Assembly: GCA_965227935.1 (NCBI GenBank)
Contig: CBDDGS010000019.1
Span: forward strand, 1,984,001 to 2,048,000
Direction: 5' to 3'
Length of the DNA stretch: 64,000 nucleotides
From: JAWPMT01 sp965227935
GTDB lineage: Bacteria; Bacteroidota; Bacteroidia; Cytophagales; Cyclobacteriaceae
Each line of letters starts with the position of its first letter. The first letter of the stretch is position 1. A program made the position numbers and the translations under genes. The notes beneath the pieces are model-generated. The model saw only the letters and a program-made list of their open reading frames with translations. It did no database searches and had not been told where the DNA came from. Positions 62,962 through 64,000 of this stretch are shown piece after piece.

Positions 62962-63690
62962 TTAATTCCCTCCGGAAATTTCAGGAAGAAAGGTCTGCCA
63001 TTCATCCTGCCGGCTCACAACCGCTTTGTTGAAATCTTCGAGGAAAGTTGCCCAGGAATTCTCTCCATTGGCTTTCTCGAAAGCCGGGACCAGATCTCCG
63101 GCGCTCGCAGCATCCACTTCCGCATAGTTCTTGTAAGAGATCCTGATTGCCCACTGGATGTTGTCCGCACTCAACCCTCTGCGTTGGAACATAATCCGGG
63201 GGGCCTCTCTACCTTGCTCTTTGAAAGCAGCCAGGAGTTGTCCCTGGACTTTGTAGAATAACTCATTGTCCACAACCTCGAAAAACCGGACCATGGATAA
63301 AGGTCGGGGAGACTGATCTTCGACGGCATAGGACAGCTCATCATTGACGGTCCAAAAACTTACTTCGTCTATGCGCTCACAAAGTTCTTGAATTTTGGCC
63401 CAGTGCGAGTCATGCTCCTCACCGGAAGGTCTACTGTCCAGATCAGTCAATGTACAAGGCCCCATCGCGAAAAGGAAATCACCAGCTCTGGGCCCAGTGG
63501 AGACCGAAAATACATTGTTATTGTAAGGGCCTCCCGAATGGAAAGACTTATTGTGCTCGCCAATCAGGTCGCTTACGGCGGAGGTCTTTCCAGGCAATGG
63601 GCGGAGATAGTGAGCCTCATAAAGGGCATAATCTTGACCTTGAAGGGATATAATCCCCAGGACCAAAATGCTAGTCAAAAAAGTTTTCAT
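62962..63690 (-). CDS. Hypothetical exported protein, two-domain alpha/beta
   Basis: 242 residues with a signal peptide (LTSILVLGIISLQGQ). The mature part seems to contain two similar alpha/beta halves (about 20-115 and 130-240). Each begins with a YEAHYLRPLPGK- or VRFFEVVDNE-like strand and a helix with Phe/Lys (FKEQG; FEKANGEN). This fits a tandem ferredoxin-like (ABM/DUF1330-like) fold, which is only an inference. The gene ends close to the Reg_prop gene start. Confidence 0.68.
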   Translation of the reverse strand: MKTFLTSILVLGIISLQGQDYALYEAHYLRPLPGKTSAVSDLIGEHNKSFHSGGPYNNNVFSVSTGPRAGDFLFAMGPCTLTDLDSRPSGEEHDSHWAKIQELCERIDEVSFWTVNDELSYAVEDQSPRPLSMVRFFEVVDNELFYKVQGQLLAAFKEQGREAPRIMFQRRGLSADNIQWAIRISYKNYAEVDAASAGDLVPAFEKANGENSWATFLEDFNKAVVSRQDEWQTFLPEISGGN

Positions 63691-64000
63691 TGGTGATAAG
63701 GGTTAAATGAAAAAATAGCGTAATCAATATACAAGGTACTTGATTTTCAGCACTTTGGACAGGCAAAACAATTAACTACCCAGTAATTCCCAAGACTTTC
63801 CTGCAATCCCTAGCCATCGTGCATTCATCGAAAAAACCATTCACGCGCTATACTTCGAAGATTGGTGACAAACGCTTTTGCACAGATCGATGAAAAGGTT
63901 GCCAGCGGTTCAGCTCAGGAGGCAACCAGTAAGAAAAGACCCGCGAATAGGGACTCTTCGCAAAAGATTACTCCGGCGCCCTATTCCCATGCTCATGCAC
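63691..64000. other. Window end without a supported gene
   Basis: The last 310 bases show no intact open frame, promoter or RNA that I can support. A minus-strand stop (TAA at 63969-63971) could close a gene lying beyond the edge, but only about ten codons are visible. Confidence 0.5.

Noticed and set aside
63969..64000. End of a minus-strand gene reading HEHGNRAPE before TAA
   Set aside because: Only about ten codons are visible, which is too little to support a gene.
1..64000. CRISPR arrays, integrases, prophage, SusC/SusD pairs
   Set aside because: No regularly spaced direct repeats, phage structural genes, integrases or TonB-dependent receptor genes were seen in the window.

Overview
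The window reads as one chromosomal segment of a free-living, probably marine member of the Bacteroidota (Cytophagales-like). This is inferred from gene content and style: many short-signal lipoproteins with a Leu/Ala-rich lipobox, an LruC-domain protein, several membrane-anchored AraC-type regulators, weak or absent Shine-Dalgarno sequences, and scattered polysaccharide-active enzymes (GH16, GH3, a GH67-like lipoprotein, a sulfatase). No rRNA, tRNA, CRISPR array, intact transposon or prophage was found. Most genes lie on the minus strand.

Layout. 1-9.1 kb: partial serine hydrolase, SDR dehydrogenase with its AraC regulator, GH16 lipoprotein, a translationally coupled SRPBCC/MerB-like pair, FG-GAP protein with an alpha/beta hydrolase, YD-type lipoprotein, XRE-DUF4870 regulator. 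9.3-18.2 kb: S10 peptidase, LruC lipoprotein, AraC regulator, CPBP protease, small enzymes, and a frameshifted HExxH lipoprotein. 18.2-26.4 kb: methyltransferase, then DUF3500, GH67-like, M20 peptidase and serine hydrolase genes on one strand, and a divergent PhoD-like phosphatase. 26.5-33.0 kb: MddA-like methyltransferase, AraC, SDR, unknown genes, amidohydrolase and small membrane proteins. 33.1-38.8 kb: a three-gene operon (LldP/GlcA permease, class V aminotransferase, fused FAD/Fe-S dehydrogenase) that fits glycolate uptake and conversion through glyoxylate to glycine. 38.9-44.9 kb: GH3 enzyme, then a histidine kinase next to a response regulator fused to a thioredoxin-reductase-like flavoprotein. 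45.1-49.4 kb: AraC regulator, coupled serine hydrolase and alpha/beta hydrolase, membrane protein. 49.5-52.6 kb: GC-rich structured repeat and a full-length RapA ATPase, a gene best known from Gammaproteobacteria. 52.7-57.3 kb: small exported protein, SPOUT methyltransferase, repeat-bearing spacer, atypical sulfatase, SnoaL-like lipoprotein, YafK-type L,D-transpeptidase. 57.3-61.8 kb: decayed spacer and a tight operon homologous to E. coli ynbA-ynbB, extended by an acyltransferase, a small DMT transporter and an alpha/beta hydrolase that has lost its nucleophile. 61.8-64 kb: Reg_prop lipoprotein and an unknown exported protein.

The strongest candidates for undescribed biology are the ynbAB-like phospholipid operon (58.0-61.4 kb), the kinase/flavoprotein two-component pair (41.6-44.9 kb), the MerB-like protein lacking the third catalytic residue (3.8-5.0 kb), the sulfatase with two altered active-site positions (54.5-55.9 kb), and paired AraC-type operator repeats shared by the regulator and SDR genes (1.7 and 2.7 kb).
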